Shown: positions 37,396 to 47,257, counted from the first letter of the stretch. The stretch: 64,000 nucleotides of DNA from Planococcus sp. PAMC 21323 (GCF_000785555.1 NZ_CP009129.1:1798001-1862000); one strand, 5' to 3'. Notes: generated by a model not told the origin, from the sequence alone. Program-made: numbers and translations.

Positions 37396-38714
37396 TCTTG
37401 AACAGGCTTTCGTGTATATGGTAAGTCTTGTTTAACCAAATCATCATTTGTTTCACGTTTGACAACAAGCTGAGATTCACCATTTTCTACAAAAACAACG
37501 GCTGGTCTGGCAATACGGTTATAATTGCTGGCCATCGAATAGCCATATGCACCCGTGCAAAATACAGCTAAAATATCTCCCGCTGTTACAGCTGGCAACT
37601 CCGCTTGCTCGATTAATTTGTCACCAGACTCACAGCATTTCCCCGCGATCGTGTATTGCTCTGTTAAAGGTGCCATTGCATTATTGGCAATGACCGAACT
37701 ATATTTTGCGCCATATAGGGCAGGTCGGATATTGTCAGACATTCCGCCATCTACTGCCGCGTACTTCCTAGTGTTTGGAACTTCTTTTGTCGAACCGATC
37801 GTATAAAGTGTTGTCCCTGCGTCACCGATCAACGAGCGACCTGGTTCAATCCAAATTTCAGGAATCGGGTAGCCAGAAGCATCGGCTGTTTGTTTTACTG
37901 TCTCGATCATTTGTTCCACATAAACTGCAGGCTCAAGGGGCGTATCTTCTTCTGTATAGCGAATTCCAAACCCTCCACCAAGATTTAATACAGGACACGT
38001 ATAATCGAATTGATTTTTCCAACTCGCCATTTTTTGCATTAGCTTTTCAGATGCTAGTTGAAATGCACCCGTATCAAAAATTTGCGAACCAATATGGCAA
38101 TGAAGACCTAATAAATTCAAATATTCATGGTTAAACGTTTGTTCAAATGCACGATCTGCTTGTCCATTTTTCAAATCAAAACCGAACTTTGAATCTTCTT
38201 GACCAGTTGTTATATAGTCATGTGTATGAGCTTCAATACCAGGAGTTACACGTAATAAGATATTCATTGATTGCTGCAATTGCTCAGAAAGTTTCTTCAA
38301 TAAGTCAATTTCATGGAAATTATCGACCACAATACAGCCAACCCCCACTTCAAAAGCCATCTTTAATTCTTCTAGACTTTTGTTGTTGCCGTGGAAATGA
38401 ATTTTTTCAACCGGAAATCCTGCTTTGACAGCTGTATATAGTTCTCCTGCTGATACCACATCTAGCGACAACTTTTCTTCAGCTGCTACTTGGTAGATGG
38501 CAATTGTTGAAAAAGCTTTACTTGCATAGGCAACTTGATAACCTATTCCTGCTTTTTCAAAAGTTTCTTGAAAAGCTTTAGCACGATCACGAAATAATTG
38601 AATATCGTATACATAAAGAGGAGTACCATATTCTTTTGTCAACTCTACTGAATCAGTTCCACCGATTGTTAAATGACCTTGGTCATTAATTGTTTGTGTG
38701 CCGTATAAATGCAA
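37392..38714 (-). CDS. lysA: Diaminopimelate decarboxylase
   Basis: Last step of lysine synthesis: PLP-dependent decarboxylation of meso-diaminopimelate. The 440-residue protein shows the PLP-lysine motif YASKAFS near residue 53, HFHGNNKS, GGGFGIRY and the catalytic CESGD and AYGYSMASNYN segments. The start is TTG at 38714 after GGAGGGG. In B. subtilis the spoVA genes precede lysA; here pdp does. I see no lysine riboswitch before it. Confidence 0.95.
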   Translation of the reverse strand: MHLYGTQTINDQGHLTIGGTDSVELTKEYGTPLYVYDIQLFRDRAKAFQETFEKAGIGYQVAYASKAFSTIAIYQVAAEEKLSLDVVSAGELYTAVKAGFPVEKIHFHGNNKSLEELKMAFEVGVGCIVVDNFHEIDLLKKLSEQLQQSMNILLRVTPGIEAHTHDYITTGQEDSKFGFDLKNGQADRAFEQTFNHEYLNLLGLHCHIGSQIFDTGAFQLASEKLMQKMASWKNQFDYTCPVLNLGGGFGIRYTEEDTPLEPAVYVEQMIETVKQTADASGYPIPEIWIEPGRSLIGDAGTTLYTIGSTKEVPNTRKYAAVDGGMSDNIRPALYGAKYSSVIANNAMAPLTEQYTIAGKCCESGDKLIEQAELPAVTAGDILAVFCTGAYGYSMASNYNRIARPAVVFVENGESQLVVKRETNDDLVKQDLPYTRKPVQE

Positions 38715-38745
38715 TTAAAGCCCCTCCTGATATTCGCTTTATAAG

Positions 38746-38782
38746 AAAAATCTTGCTGAGCAATTACCCAGCAAGATTTTTT
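38746..38782 (-). terminator. Intrinsic terminator after pdp
   Basis: Stem AAAATCTTGCTG/CAGCAAGATTTT with a 10-base loop and downstream T on the minus strand. Confidence 0.88.
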
Positions 38783-38783
38783 G

Positions 38784-40088
38784 TTAATCGGTTATCAAAG
38801 CTGAAATTAGTTTGATTTTCTCAACCGGTTTACTTGTATATTCAATACTATTATATATCATTTTAGAACATTCTGCGAGCTCTTCTGTATTCGAGTAGAT
38901 GGTTGCGATTGACTCACCCTCTTTTACGAAGTCTCCCACTTTTTTACGAAGAACGATTCCAACAGCTAAATCGATTTCCGACTCTTTTGTTGCACGTCCT
39001 GCACCAAGTACCATTGCAGCTGTTCCAATTTCATCCGCTTCCATAAATGAAATATATCCTTCTTCTTTTGAAGGAACCTCTGTTACAAATTTAGCTTGTG
39101 GCAATAATGTGACATCATCTACTACAGCTGGATTTCCACCTTGGTCTTTAATGAATTGTTTGAACATTTTTAAAGCTTGTCCATTTTCAATTACGTTTTC
39201 TAACATCGTTCGTGCTTCTTCAAGTGTTTCTGCTTTTCCACCAACAACAACCATCTGGCTACCAAGAACCATGCACAATTCTGTTAAATCTTCTGGACCA
39301 TTACCTTGTAAAGTTTCAATCGCTTCTTTAACTTCTAATGCGTTTCCAATAGCAAACCCAAGAGGTTGGCTCATGTCGGAAATAATCGCCATCGTTTTTC
39401 TACCTGTTGCATTGCCGATGCCGACCATAGCATGTGCTAGTTCTTTAGCGTCTTCAGGCGTTTTCATAAATGCACCTTCGCCCGTTTTAACATCTAAAAC
39501 GATTGCATCTGCTCCTGCCGCAATTTTTTTACTCATAATCGAGCTTGCAATTAATGGAATGCTATTAACCGTTCCTGTCACATCACGCAGTGCATACATT
39601 TTTTTATCCGCCGGAGTTAAGTTGCCACTTTGACCTATTACCGCTAACTTATGATCATTTACTTGTTTGATGAAATCTTCTGTTGAAAGTTCAACATGGA
39701 AACCTTCGATTGCCTCTAATTTGTCTATCGTTCCACCCGTATGCCCAAGTCCGCGCCCACTCATTTTTGCAACGGGAACACCGCATGCAGCAACTAAAGG
39801 ACCTAACACTAAAGTAGTCGTGTCGCCCACGCCACCGGTAGAATGTTTGTCTACTTTAATGCCTTCGATTGCTGACAAGTCGATTTGGTCGCCCGACTCT
39901 GCCATCGCCATTGTTAAATCTGCACGTTCACGCTCTGTCATGTTTTGAAAATATACCGCCATGAGGAAAGCACTCATTTGGTAATCAGCAATATCGCCCT
40001 TTGTATATCCTGTGATAACGAATTTAATTTCTTCTGTCGTTAACTCATTGCCATCTCTTTTCTTTTCAATTACATCTACCATTCTCAT
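38784..40088 (-). CDS. pdp: Pyrimidine-nucleoside phosphorylase
   Basis: Splits uridine and thymidine-type nucleosides with phosphate. The 434-residue protein has the signature [16 protein letters not shown], the phosphate-site KHSTGGVGD and the substrate segment [22 protein letters not shown]. It follows deoB after 59 bases, making a nucleoside-salvage pair: Pdp gives (deoxy)ribose-1-phosphate and DeoB converts it to the 5-phosphate. ATG at 40088 with AAGGCGG; a second ATG two codons later is possible. Confidence 0.95.
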   Translation of the reverse strand: MRMVDVIEKKRDGNELTTEEIKFVITGYTKGDIADYQMSAFLMAVYFQNMTERERADLTMAMAESGDQIDLSAIEGIKVDKHSTGGVGDTTTLVLGPLVAACGVPVAKMSGRGLGHTGGTIDKLEAIEGFHVELSTEDFIKQVNDHKLAVIGQSGNLTPADKKMYALRDVTGTVNSIPLIASSIMSKKIAAGADAIVLDVKTGEGAFMKTPEDAKELAHAMVGIGNATGRKTMAIISDMSQPLGFAIGNALEVKEAIETLQGNGPEDLTELCMVLGSQMVVVGGKAETLEEARTMLENVIENGQALKMFKQFIKDQGGNPAVVDDVTLLPQAKFVTEVPSKEEGYISFMEADEIGTAAMVLGAGRATKESEIDLAVGIVLRKKVGDFVKEGESIATIYSNTEELAECSKMIYNSIEYTSKPVEKIKLISALITD

Positions 40089-40147
40089 GCATATTACCGC
40101 CTTCTTGATTTGATTTTCGAACAGATTATCTACATTTCATCTATTGT

Positions 40148-41335
40148 TTATTGATTAATGCGAGATAGAAAGCTTTTGCCGAATTTAGGCATTTCTACTG
40201 AGAAGTTTTCAGCAATAGTAGCACCGATATCAGCAAAAGTTTTACCTGTTTCTAATTCTTTTCCTCCATTGAAACGTGGTGAATATGCTAAAAGCGGCAC
40301 ATATTCACGTGTATGGTCTGTCCCTGGGAATGTCGGATCGTTACCGTGATCAGCAGTAATGATTAACAAATCATCTTGCTGCATTTTCTCCAATACTTCT
40401 GGAAGTCGAGCATCAAATGCTTCTAAGGCATCTCCATATCCTTGAGGATTTCTTCTATGACCATAAAGTGCATCAAAATCTACTAAGTTCAAAAAGCTTA
40501 ATCCATTAAAATCTTCTTCAACAACTTTAACAAGTTTATCCATTCCATCCATATTGTCTTTTGTACGAATAGCTTTTGTGACGCCTGCACCGTTATAAAT
40601 ATCATCTATTTTCCCGATAGCAATAACGTCTTTTCCACCGTCTTTTAATTCGTTCATAACTGTACGATCAAATGGCGCTAGTGCATAGTCATGTCGATTT
40701 GAAGTCCGCTTAAACGCTCCAGGCTCTCCAAGAAATGGACGTGCAATAATACGCCCTACTAAATATTCAGGTTCTAATGTTAATTCACGAGCAATTTCAC
40801 AAATACGATACAATTCTTCTAAAGGAACAATTTCTTCGTGAGCTGCGATTTGTAAAACCGGATCTGCAGATGTATAAACAATAATTGCACCTGTATCCAT
40901 ATGCTGTTGACCAAGTTCGTCAAGAATTTCAGTCCCACTCGCTGGTTTATTGCCGATTACTTTACGACCAGTTTTTTCTTCAAGTTGCTTTATTAATTCT
41001 TCTGGGAAACCGTTTGGATAAACTTTAAATGGGGTGTCAATGTTCAAGCCCATAATCTCCCAATGTCCAGTCATAGTGTCTTTTCCTACTGAAGCTTCTT
41101 GTAACTTGCCATAATATGCAGCCGGTGAATCTATTTTTGCAAGCCCTTTCACAGGCACGATGTTGCCAAGGCCTAAATTCTCCATATTCGGCATTTTTAG
41201 CCCGCCTACTGTTTCTGCAATATGTCCAAGTGTATCTGACCCTTTATCGCCATAATCTTCAGCGTCTGGTGCTTCTCCAATACCTACAGAGTCTAGTACA
41301 ACTAAATGTATACGTTTAAATGGGTTGGTCGTCAT
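40148..41335 (-). CDS. deoB: Phosphopentomutase
   Basis: Metal-dependent mutase of the alkaline phosphatase superfamily, interconverting (deoxy)ribose 1- and 5-phosphates (drm in B. subtilis). The 395-residue protein has [11 protein letters not shown] near the N-terminus, the nucleophile-region [10 protein letters not shown] and the metal-binding [22 protein letters not shown] follows AAGGAGG. Confidence 0.96.
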   Translation of the reverse strand: MTTNPFKRIHLVVLDSVGIGEAPDAEDYGDKGSDTLGHIAETVGGLKMPNMENLGLGNIVPVKGLAKIDSPAAYYGKLQEASVGKDTMTGHWEIMGLNIDTPFKVYPNGFPEELIKQLEEKTGRKVIGNKPASGTEILDELGQQHMDTGAIIVYTSADPVLQIAAHEEIVPLEELYRICEIARELTLEPEYLVGRIIARPFLGEPGAFKRTSNRHDYALAPFDRTVMNELKDGGKDVIAIGKIDDIYNGAGVTKAIRTKDNMDGMDKLVKVVEEDFNGLSFLNLVDFDALYGHRRNPQGYGDALEAFDARLPEVLEKMQQDDLLIITADHGNDPTFPGTDHTREYVPLLAYSPRFNGGKELETGKTFADIGATIAENFSVEMPKFGKSFLSRINQ

Positions 41336-41402
41336 AAGTATTCCTCCTTATTTTGCTTTTAGTTTACCACATAATCTAACATTGTCGGAAGTCAGACCTA
41401 TT

Positions 41403-42305
41403 TTAAGCACGTGGATGAAATTGAGAATAAACATCTTTCAATCGGGTTTTACTAACATGTGTGTAAATTTGCGTTGTAGATATATCTGCATGGCCAAGCA
41501 TTTCTTGAACGGCACGAATATCTGCTCCATTTTCTAATAGATGCGTAGCAAAAGAATGACGCAAAGTATGTGGTGTCAATTCTTTCTGTATACCCGCTTT
41601 TTGAGCATGTTGCTTTAAAAGTTTCCAAAACCCTTGGCGAGTTAAGCGTTTTCCTCGTTGATTGATGAACAACGCGTCTGTCTTTTCACCACTTTTCAAT
41701 AAATCGATCCGTCCTTTTTCAAGGTACGCTTGGCAAGATCTTAGAGCGGAATTTCCTAAAGGAATAATGCGCTCTTTACCACCTTTTCCTGTGCAACGTA
41801 CAAAGCCCATTGTTAAATGAACATCTTCTATATCCAGATTAATGCATTCACTAATACGCATCCCACTGGCGTATAATAATTCTAGCATCGCTTGATCACG
41901 CAATCCGTTTGCTTTATTGGTAGCAGGCGCTTGTATTAATGCGTCTACCTCCTCTATAGATAAAATATTTGGCAACTTCTTATCCATTTGAGGCATTTCT
42001 AAATGAACTGTTGGATCAGTTTCGACAATACGTTCACGAATCATAAATTGATGAAAAGATCGGATGGAAGATATATGACGCGCTATTGTTCGTGACGTTT
42101 TTGTTGTTTCCTTTAAATGGCGTAAATGATTTAAAATATGGACGCGTTCTACCTTTTTTAAAGACTCTATTTGTTCAACTTCTTTTAAATATTGTAAATA
42201 AACTTTTAAGTCTCGTTCATAAGACGTTAATGTATTTTCAGCAAGCTGTCTTTCGACACGCAGAAAATGAATATAATCGTCTAGTGCATCTTTGCCAAAA
42301 TTCAT
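41403..42305 (-). CDS. xerD: Tyrosine recombinase XerD
   Basis: Chromosome-dimer resolution recombinase (RipX in B. subtilis) acting with XerC at dif. The N-terminal SAM-like domain (DDYIHFLRVERQLAENTL) precedes a catalytic domain with all family residues: ASGMRISE, GKGGKERIIPLG, HTLRHSFATHLLENG, LGHADISTTQIYTHV with the nucleophilic Tyr near residue 282. ATG at 42305 follows AAGGAGG and gives 300 residues; in-frame codons upstream run back into the fur terminator. Confidence 0.95.
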   Translation of the reverse strand: MNFGKDALDDYIHFLRVERQLAENTLTSYERDLKVYLQYLKEVEQIESLKKVERVHILNHLRHLKETTKTSRTIARHISSIRSFHQFMIRERIVETDPTVHLEMPQMDKKLPNILSIEEVDALIQAPATNKANGLRDQAMLELLYASGMRISECINLDIEDVHLTMGFVRCTGKGGKERIIPLGNSALRSCQAYLEKGRIDLLKSGEKTDALFINQRGKRLTRQGFWKLLKQHAQKAGIQKELTPHTLRHSFATHLLENGADIRAVQEMLGHADISTTQIYTHVSKTRLKDVYSQFHPRA

Positions 42306-42362
42306 ACGTCTGCCTCCTTCACTTTTCACATAATCCCTTTTGCACTCTCTTTTTCCCACAAT

Positions 42363-42391
42363 AAAAGGACGACCGGTAGGGCCGTCCTTTT
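42363..42391 (-). terminator. Intrinsic terminator after fur
   Basis: Stem AAAAGGACG/CGTCCTTTT with an 11-base loop and flanking T on the minus strand. Confidence 0.85.
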
Positions 42392-42399
42392 GGCATCGA

Positions 42400-42861
42400 T
42401 TATTCTGATGGATTTTGAGAATTGCTGTCATTGCAGCGCCAGCAGATGCCATGGAAAGTAAGACGGTGGTCTTTAATTTGGAAATTCCAACGTTTCTCTA
42501 CTATGTTCTCCACATCTTCTAAAAGATCCTCTTGTATTTCATCTACAGCTCCACATTCTAAACAAACAAGATGATGATGGAAATGTGCTGCACCTTCTTG
42601 ACGCAAATCATAACGCGACACACCATCACCGAAATTTATTTTGTCTACAATTTTCAATTCAGTTAAAAGTTCTAATGTCCTGTATACTGTTGCCAATCCG
42701 ATTTCCGGTGCAATGTCTTTAACTAAAAGATAGACGTCTTCTGCACTTAAATGATCTTCTTCATGGTCTAACAAAACTCGAACTGTCGCTTCACGCTGTG
42801 GCGTCAATTTGTAACTCGCAGCGTGTAATTGTTTTTTTATGCGGTCGATTCTAGTTTCCAT
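42400..42861 (-). CDS. fur: Ferric uptake regulator Fur
   Basis: Fe(II)-dependent repressor of iron uptake, 153 residues. The DNA-binding domain shows YKLTPQREATVRVLL and GLATVYRTLELL; the metal region has HFHHHLVCLECGAVDEI and a late CWRC pair that binds structural zinc. Fur rather than PerR or Zur is favoured by its place between xerD and nudF, where B. subtilis has fur. A PerR-type box lies 77 bases upstream. Confidence 0.93.
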   Translation of the reverse strand: METRIDRIKKQLHAASYKLTPQREATVRVLLDHEEDHLSAEDVYLLVKDIAPEIGLATVYRTLELLTELKIVDKINFGDGVSRYDLRQEGAAHFHHHLVCLECGAVDEIQEDLLEDVENIVEKRWNFQIKDHRLTFHGICWRCNDSNSQNPSE

Positions 42862-42937
42862 GCGACGCCCTCCCTCAAACTGCCTTTATTATATCAAAAG
42901 GGAGTTCTCAATTACAACAATACTATTCACTCTTTAA

Positions 42938-42952
42938 TAATAATCGTTATAA
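42938..42952 (-). promoter_or_regulatory. PerR-type box upstream of fur
   Basis: On the minus strand TTATAACGATTATTA matches the Per box TTATAATnATTATAA at 12 of 14 informative positions. In B. subtilis fur is known to be repressed by PerR. Confidence 0.6.
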
Positions 42953-42965
42953 AGTAATAATAGTT

Positions 42966-43517
42966 TCAATTCTCAATTGATAAATGTTGCTTCGCCCATA
43001 ATACAGCGAAAGCCGTTTTAGCATCATAAATTCGTTCGTCAGCGACCATTTTTTCCGCTTCTTCAATTGTGACTTCCATTAATTCAACAAACTCATCATC
43101 ATCTAACACCGCACCATTTGTGGCTTTACTCAAACCTTCAGCTACGAACAAGTGAATGACTTCGTCTGCAAATCCTGGAGATGTCGCAAAAGTCTGTAGT
43201 TTGATTAGTTTTTCAGCTGTATAGCCCGTTTCTTCTTCTAATTCACGCATCGCTGTTGTTTCTGGCGCTTCACCCGGCTCTAGTTTACCGGCCGGAATTT
43301 CTACTAATGAGCGTTCCAACGCTTTACGATATTGCTCTACAAAAATGATTTTTCTATCTGGAGTAATTGCAATAATCGCAACCGCGCCTGGATGCTCTAC
43401 TAATTCGCGTTTTGATGTGTGGCCATTCGGAAGTGATACGTCATCAACTTTCAAATTAATGACTTTCCCTTCATATATTCGATTGGAATGGATTGTTTTT
43501 TCTTCAAACTTCTTCAT
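42966..43517 (-). CDS. nudF: ADP-ribose pyrophosphatase (Nudix)
   Basis: Hydrolyses ADP-ribose to AMP and ribose-5-phosphate. The Nudix box is complete: GEAPETTAMRELEEETGY, with AGKLEPG just before it. Length 183 residues. It corresponds to B. subtilis nudF (yqkG), next to fur and the aldo/keto reductase. Confidence 0.94.
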   Translation of the reverse strand: MKKFEEKTIHSNRIYEGKVINLKVDDVSLPNGHTSKRELVEHPGAVAIIAITPDRKIIFVEQYRKALERSLVEIPAGKLEPGEAPETTAMRELEEETGYTAEKLIKLQTFATSPGFADEVIHLFVAEGLSKATNGAVLDDDEFVELMEVTIEEAEKMVADERIYDAKTAFAVLWAKQHLSIEN

Positions 43518-43598
43518 CTGGACCCTCTTTTCGTTTGTGGTATCTCTGACAAAAAGTATACCATACTAGTAACGACAGACTAAATGAGGTGGAAAAAG

Positions 43599-44501
43599 AT
43601 GAAGAAAAGACAATTAGGTACAAGTGGGCTTGAGGTTAGTGAAATCGGCTTTGGCTGCATGTCACTACCTACTGATGAGAAAGATGCAGGACGAATTGTT
43701 GATGAAGCAATTGCTCAAGGCATTAATTATTTTGACACGGCCGATTTATACGACAGAGGAGAAAACGAAGAAATTGTCGGCAAAACACTAAAGCATCACC
43801 GAAATAATATCGTTCTCGCCACAAAAGTAGGAAATCAATGGAGCAACAACTCTGATGAGGTCCAGTGGAATCCAAGTAAAGATTATATAAAAAAACAAAT
43901 TCACGAAAGTTTGAAGCGATTGCAAACTGATTATATCGACTTGTATCAATTACACGGTGGCATGATTACTGATAATGCCTTTGAAACAATCGAGGCATTT
44001 GAAGAATTGAAAAAAGAAGGATTAATTCGTGAATACGGCATCTCTTCTATTCGTCCAAATGTTATTAATCGTTTTCTTTCCGAAAGCGATCTGACGTCTA
44101 TTATGATGCAATACAGCTTATTAGATCGTCGTCCTGAGGAATGGCTTGATACTATTCAACAATCAGGAGGCTCTGTAGTGACGCGCGGTACTTTAGCAAA
44201 AGGTCTTTTAACTGCCGAAGGTCTTGAACGAGCAAATAAAATTGATGGATATTTATCTTACGAGTCAGAAAACCTAAAAGACACTTTGCAAAAGCTTATG
44301 AACATTCACAGCAATCTTCACGCATTGTCTTTGCATAGTATCTTGCAACATCAAGCAATCGGATCGGTTGTAACAGGCGCTAGCTCTCCAGAACAAATCA
44401 AATCGACTATCAAAGCATATGAAACTAACATCTCACAAGAACAAGTAAAGCAAGCAAAAGCTGTTACACGTCAAGAGGTTTACAAAGAACATAGAGATTA
44501 A
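43599..44501 (+). CDS. yqkF: Aldo/keto reductase, YqkF-like
   Basis: NADPH-dependent carbonyl reductase fold of 300 residues; substrate unknown. The catalytic tetrad is visible: Asp46 and Tyr51 in FDTADLY, Lys76 in ATKVG and His119 in YQLHG. ATG at 43599 follows GAGGTGG; an in-frame ATG five codons upstream overlaps that site. It is divergent from nudF, as in B. subtilis. Confidence 0.9.
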   Translation: MKKRQLGTSGLEVSEIGFGCMSLPTDEKDAGRIVDEAIAQGINYFDTADLYDRGENEEIVGKTLKHHRNNIVLATKVGNQWSNNSDEVQWNPSKDYIKKQIHESLKRLQTDYIDLYQLHGGMITDNAFETIEAFEELKKEGLIREYGISSIRPNVINRFLSESDLTSIMMQYSLLDRRPEEWLDTIQQSGGSVVTRGTLAKGLLTAEGLERANKIDGYLSYESENLKDTLQKLMNIHSNLHALSLHSILQHQAIGSVVTGASSPEQIKSTIKAYETNISQEQVKQAKAVTRQEVYKEHRD

Positions 44502-44572
44502 GCGTTTGTCGTCTGTAGATCAATAAATATAGTCATCAATCGTTTATTTTGTAACCTTAAAAATCTTATTTA

Positions 44573-44623
44573 AAAAATAGGCACTGAACTCTTATAAACA
44601 CGAGAGCTTCTATGCCTATTTTT
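44573..44623 (+). terminator. Probable terminator after the aldo/keto reductase
   Basis: Stem AAAAATAGGCA/TGCCTATTTTT with a 29-base loop and T-rich tail. The long loop lowers certainty. Confidence 0.6.
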
Positions 44624-44725
44624 ATTGTCTTTAACCTCAATTAAATTAACTCGAGAGCTTCTATTAATATGCATTAATAATACTCAAAAAACTCGTAGTT
44701 ACTATAGTCTTTATAAGCTCCCGAG
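44601..44725. repeat. Three related 14-base words in an AT-rich spacer
   Basis: CGAGAGCTTCTAT occurs at 44601-44613 and 44652-44664, and an inverted relative (TTATAAGCTCCCGAG) at 44711-44725. The 422-base spacer between the aldo/keto reductase and the SLH phosphoesterase holds no convincing gene. The words could be regulator sites or remnants. Confidence 0.5.
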
Positions 44726-44838
44726 AAAAAGAATACTAAATTTTCTAAAAATATGGAAAAATAAGTTGTTTTTTTATTTTTATTTGTTATTATGAATAGA
44801 TAGAATCACTTTTAAGTTAAAAAATAAAATAAGGAAGT

Positions 44839-44892
44839 GAAACTGTAGGCATTTTTACACAAGTCAATGCAAGTCGCAAAGTTTCTTTTTTT
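44839..44892 (+). promoter_or_regulatory. Possible leader hairpin before the SLH phosphoesterase
   Basis: GAAACT and AGTTTC can pair around a 34-base loop and are followed by seven T, 31 bases before the coding start. It resembles an attenuator, but the stem is only six base pairs and no known riboswitch motif is present. Confidence 0.3.
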
Positions 44893-44923
44893 GTATGCAA
44901 TACCCATTAAAGGAGGATGAAAA

Positions 44924-47257
44924 ATGATAAAAAAGATTTTTACTACTGCAGCTGCATTAACATTAGTCCTAACAAATGCTAGTTTAGCACCATTAGCAGC
45001 TACAAGCTTTGAAGAACCGAGTAATGTCAAACCCGCTGATTATGCTACAGATGTCAGTTTGAATCCAACGTTAGAAGCGATCGTTAAAGATTCTACAGGG
45101 GCTGCTATTAACACCGTTGACTTTAAAAAAGGATTTAAGTATGACTTCGCTAGTAGCAATAACATGACGGGATTTGAAAACGATGCTGCTGAGAACCCTC
45201 TCTCTTCAAGTATCCCAACAAATTCTACTCCTTTAACGGACCAAAAAATTGATGCAATCGCCAAAAATGATAATAAAACTGCCCTTACGAAAAGTAGTAA
45301 TGGTTTCCCATCTCAACGCTTTGTTGTTGATGTATCTAAAGATATGGCTGCCGGAAATGCTATCGAGATTTACTGGGAAGGTAAAACACTTGCAAACGGA
45401 TTAGCAAACTTATCTGCATGGGATTACAAAGCCAATAGCTGGATTGCTTTGAGCCAACAAGAAGGTAATTCAAAAGGCAACGAAATTGTCTTGTCAGCCG
45501 AAATCGATAAAGAAAGATTTGTTAAGGACGGAAAAGTCCAAGCAATGGTCCATGACTCTGGTACTGTAACGAATTCTAAAGATGAAGACTTTACGATGTT
45601 ATGGTTTTCTGACACGCAATATTACGCTGAAGACTTTCCTGATGTTTGGACTTCTATGACTGACTGGATGATTAAAGAATTTAAAAACAAAACATTTGAA
45701 TATGCTATGCACACTGGTGACGTAGTCAACCAAGTGGATAAACCAGATCAATGGGAAGTTGCCAATAAAAACTTTGACCGCTTGGATGAAGCTAATATTC
45801 CCTATGGTGTTCTCGCAGGAAATCATGATGTTTCTATCGACACGCTTAACAATACTTACGATTATACAATTTTCGAAAGATATGTTGGACTGTATCGCTT
45901 CCAAGACAAACCTTGGTTCGGTGGATCTATGAATGATAAAAATCAAAACCATTATGATTTGTTCTCATTTGGAGACCACGATTTTATCTTCCTTTATCTT
46001 GGTTTTGGCACTAACGGTTCTGCTGAAACTGTTGCATGGGCTAATAAAGTGCTTAAACAATACGAAAATCGCAACGCTATTCTTGGCATGCACGAAAATA
46101 TCAACTCTTTAGCCCAATATGTAACAGATGAGGCCAGAACTGTAAGCCGAGAAATTGTTAATCCGAATAACAACGTCAAAATGGTGCTTAGCGGCCATCA
46201 CCACGGTTCAAATTACCGAGTAAAAGATGTAACAAATGAAGACGGTTCTAAACGGGAAGTATTAGAAGTGTTAGGTAATTACCAAGGCAACACTGCTCCT
46301 GACCGCGGACAAGGTTACCTACGTTTGTTAACATTTGATCCAACTGACGAAACATTGGATTTTGTTACGTATTCTCCATATTTAAACGATTACGATTTTG
46401 ATCAGTTTGATCCAGCGAAAGAAAGCTTTACTGCTAATTTTGATTTAGCTGATGTCGAAGCTAAACCAAACCCAAGACAAATTGAAACTGATTACTTAGC
46501 TGTCAATATCTATACCGATCAAGCGATTGGCCAAGTTAAAAATGTGAAATCAGGCGACAAAGCTACCGTTCAATGGAAAGGTCTTAGCGAAAAAACAAAC
46601 TACCAATGGTATATAAACATGATCAACGCTGCTGGCGAAAGTGAAAAATCCCCAGTTTACCAGTTTACGACTGGCGTAAAAGAACCTGATCCAGAGCCGG
46701 AGCCAGAACCAACTAAACCTACATTCCCAGACGTTACACCTGAAAAACCCGACTGGGCATATGAAGCTATTGAACGTATGGCTGGCAAAGGAATTATTCA
46801 AGGTTACCCAGACAAAACGTTTAAATGGAGAAATAGCATTGAAAGACAGCATGTTTCATTAATGTTTACTCGTGCTATACCAGAACTGAAAAGCAAACCA
46901 CCTTACAAACTATTTAGCGATGTTCCTGTAGGGTATAAATATTTCGAACCAATTATGGCAACTCAACAAGCTGGAATTGTTGAAGGTTACGACAATAAAT
47001 TCCGCCCAGCCGGTATGCTCACTCGCCAAGAAATGGCGAAGGTATTAGTTGTAGCATTTGATATTAATGCAAAAGGGTCACATAAATTCCCAGACGTTGA
47101 TCCAAATGGATGGTCTGATCCATATATTGATGCATTATACGCTGCCGGTATCACAGTTGGTTCGCCTGATGGCAAATTTAATCCTAAAGCGGATGTTACT
47201 AGAGCCGAGTTTGCAGTATTTATGGACAGAGCATTAACTTACACTAAAAAACAATAA
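44924..47257 (+). CDS. Secreted SLH-anchored metallophosphoesterase
   Basis: A 777-residue exported protein. Residues 1-26 form a signal peptide ending in APLAA. Residues 27-220 are a beta-rich domain I do not recognise. A calcineurin-like phosphoesterase domain spans about 222-480: FSDTQ (230-232), HTGDVVN (266), AGNHD (300-302), GMHEN (390) and SGHHHG (425-427). Its first motif is DxQ rather than DxH. A fibronectin-III-like domain (about 505-583) and a DPEPEPEPEP linker lead to three SLH repeats (about 600-655, 660-715, 720-775) that should bind secondary cell-wall polymer. ATG follows AAAGGAGG. The product sits on the cell surface, perhaps scavenging organic phosphate or phosphodiesters (inference). 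Confidence 0.88.
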   Translation: MIKKIFTTAAALTLVLTNASLAPLAATSFEEPSNVKPADYATDVSLNPTLEAIVKDSTGAAINTVDFKKGFKYDFASSNNMTGFENDAAENPLSSSIPTNSTPLTDQKIDAIAKNDNKTALTKSSNGFPSQRFVVDVSKDMAAGNAIEIYWEGKTLANGLANLSAWDYKANSWIALSQQEGNSKGNEIVLSAEIDKERFVKDGKVQAMVHDSGTVTNSKDEDFTMLWFSDTQYYAEDFPDVWTSMTDWMIKEFKNKTFEYAMHTGDVVNQVDKPDQWEVANKNFDRLDEANIPYGVLAGNHDVSIDTLNNTYDYTIFERYVGLYRFQDKPWFGGSMNDKNQNHYDLFSFGDHDFIFLYLGFGTNGSAETVAWANKVLKQYENRNAILGMHENINSLAQYVTDEARTVSREIVNPNNNVKMVLSGHHHGSNYRVKDVTNEDGSKREVLEVLGNYQGNTAPDRGQGYLRLLTFDPTDETLDFVTYSPYLNDYDFDQFDPAKESFTANFDLADVEAKPNPRQIETDYLAVNIYTDQAIGQVKNVKSGDKATVQWKGLSEKTNYQWYINMINAAGESEKSPVYQFTTGVKEPDPEPEPEPTKPTFPDVTPEKPDWAYEAIERMAGKGIIQGYPDKTFKWRNSIERQHVSLMFTRAIPELKSKPPYKLFSDVPVGYKYFEPIMATQQAGIVEGYDNKFRPAGMLTRQEMAKVLVVAFDINAKGSHKFPDVDPNGWSDPYIDALYAAGITVGSPDGKFNPKADVTRAEFAVFMDRALTYTKKQ

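Noticed and set aside
38899-39633. A 244-codon open frame on the plus strand opposite pdp
   Set aside because: It is the antisense shadow of a clear pyrimidine-nucleoside phosphorylase gene and has no ribosome site or recognisable domain.
41403-42305. A tyrosine recombinase as a phage or integron integrase
   Set aside because: Length, motifs and neighbours (fur, deoB) identify the housekeeping XerD.
44839-44892. A known riboswitch (cyclic-di-GMP or similar) before the SLH gene
   Set aside because: No conserved aptamer motif could be recognised; only a weak hairpin is visible.
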